In this document: positions 46,773 through 47,369 of the stretch, piece after piece
Numbering within the stretch: the first letter of the stretch is position 1
How the letters are laid out: each line of letters starts with the position of its first letter
Assembly: GCA_029339195.1 (NCBI GenBank)
Contig: JAPTJF010000469.1
Location: forward strand, 1 to 47,369
DNA: 47,369 nucleotides
From: Micractinium sp. NFX-FRZ
Lineage: Eukaryota > Chlorophyta > Trebouxiophyceae > Chlorellales > Chlorellaceae
Direction: 5' to 3'
The notes under the pieces: model-generated
What the model was told of the DNA's origin: nothing
The model's database searches: none
What the model saw: the letters and a program-made list of their open reading frames with translations, nothing else
Made by a program: the position numbers and the translations under genes

Positions 46773-47369
46773 GGTGACAGCTGCAGAACAAAAGGGGCGG
46801 GCGGGAGGCGGCGGGAGTGGCCGCAGCGGCGGCGCTGCACGAGCAGGCACTGCAGCTGCACCCGCCCGACGTTTTGCCGCCATAAAGCCACCCCCGCCTA
46901 CCTGATAGAGAGAGAGAGACAGGCGCTTCCTGTGCTCCCGGCGCTCAGGAGCACAAAATTGACCTGCGCAGGTTGTGCGCGCCTTACGGCGAACGCGTAC
47001 CAGTGCACTGGCGTCTCAAAACAACTCAGACAAGTTAGAGCCAGACAAAGTAGCCGGCGCCAGATCGCCCGCTGGCAGCAAACTTCTCCACGCCGCGGTT
47101 TGAGTGCCACAGTGATGTAGGGATCACTCCCGAGTGGAAAGTGGACAACAAGAACCACCAGCCCGTCTGGCAGCCCCTGTGCCGCCGGTGGCGCAGCATG
47201 ACGCACCAGGGCGGCACTACGGGCGGCTTGCGCCAACATCAGAGTTTTTACAAATGAGCGTGCGGACAGAGCGTTTATCTGTGCACAGGTATTCACACTT
47301 CAAGTGGAAGGCGCTCCACTGGGGGCACGCACACACCCCGGAATGCGTGCATGAAGAGTGATCACAAAG
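46773..47369. promoter_or_regulatory. 5' flank of the SCY1-like gene
   Basis: It holds the promoter and probable 5' UTR of the minus-strand gene, with a possible UTR intron ending just before 46772. A short GA run lies at about 46908-46922. No exon of another gene is recognisable up to the window edge. Confidence 0.4.

Noticed and set aside
1..47369. CRISPR arrays, bacterial operons, rRNA or tRNA genes
   Set aside because: None seen. The splice-site structure is eukaryotic throughout, and the repeats found are minisatellites or exon duplications without the spacer pattern of CRISPR.

Overview
The window is nuclear DNA of a green alga, most likely a Chlorella-type trebouxiophyte. The clues are high GC, dense short introns with CTGCAG-type acceptors, Ala/Gln-rich CAG/GCA runs in coding sequence, and a chloroplast 2-oxoglutarate/malate translocator beside eukaryotic transcription, autophagy and Golgi-traffic genes. 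The genus is an inference. All gene models were spliced by hand. For the five main genes every exon junction keeps phase from start to stop.

Layout: 1-391 holds a possible 5' end of a minus-strand gene with a mitochondrial-leader-like N-terminus that leaves the window. 1480-1936 (+) is a small two-exon membrane protein. 3484-18643 (-) is a complete 47-exon TAF1 gene (TFIID subunit 1, 2137 aa). 19821-23478 (+) is a three-exon, 1091-aa low-complexity protein carrying repeated acidic-Phe motifs like those of clathrin-adaptor ear ligands; it is divergent from TAF1. 23806-27871 (-) is a complete 12-exon plastid 2-oxoglutarate/malate translocator (542 aa). 29056-32004 (-) is a complete 8-exon ATG18/WIPI PROPPIN (387 aa). 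32005-37851 is gene-poor, with minisatellites, a 19-G run and a short TIR transposon with a triplicated left end. 37852-40696 (+) is a DxD glycosyltransferase whose exon 2 carries a frame-breaking 35-bp tandem duplication. 41760-46772 (-) is a complete 10-exon SCY1-like pseudokinase (788 aa).

The genes do not form one pathway. The adaptor-ligand-like protein, the SCY1-like protein, the PROPPIN and the glycosyltransferase all belong to the endomembrane system, but this is probably chance linkage.

The most unusual signal is recurrent. In TAF1 (two places), the translocator and the SCY1-like gene, an exon edge together with its splice site has been duplicated in tandem (period about 80-110 bp) into the adjoining intron. 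This leaves decoy or cassette mini-exons, some still open and some broken by one base. The same kind of event, falling inside an exon, seems to have broken the glycosyltransferase.
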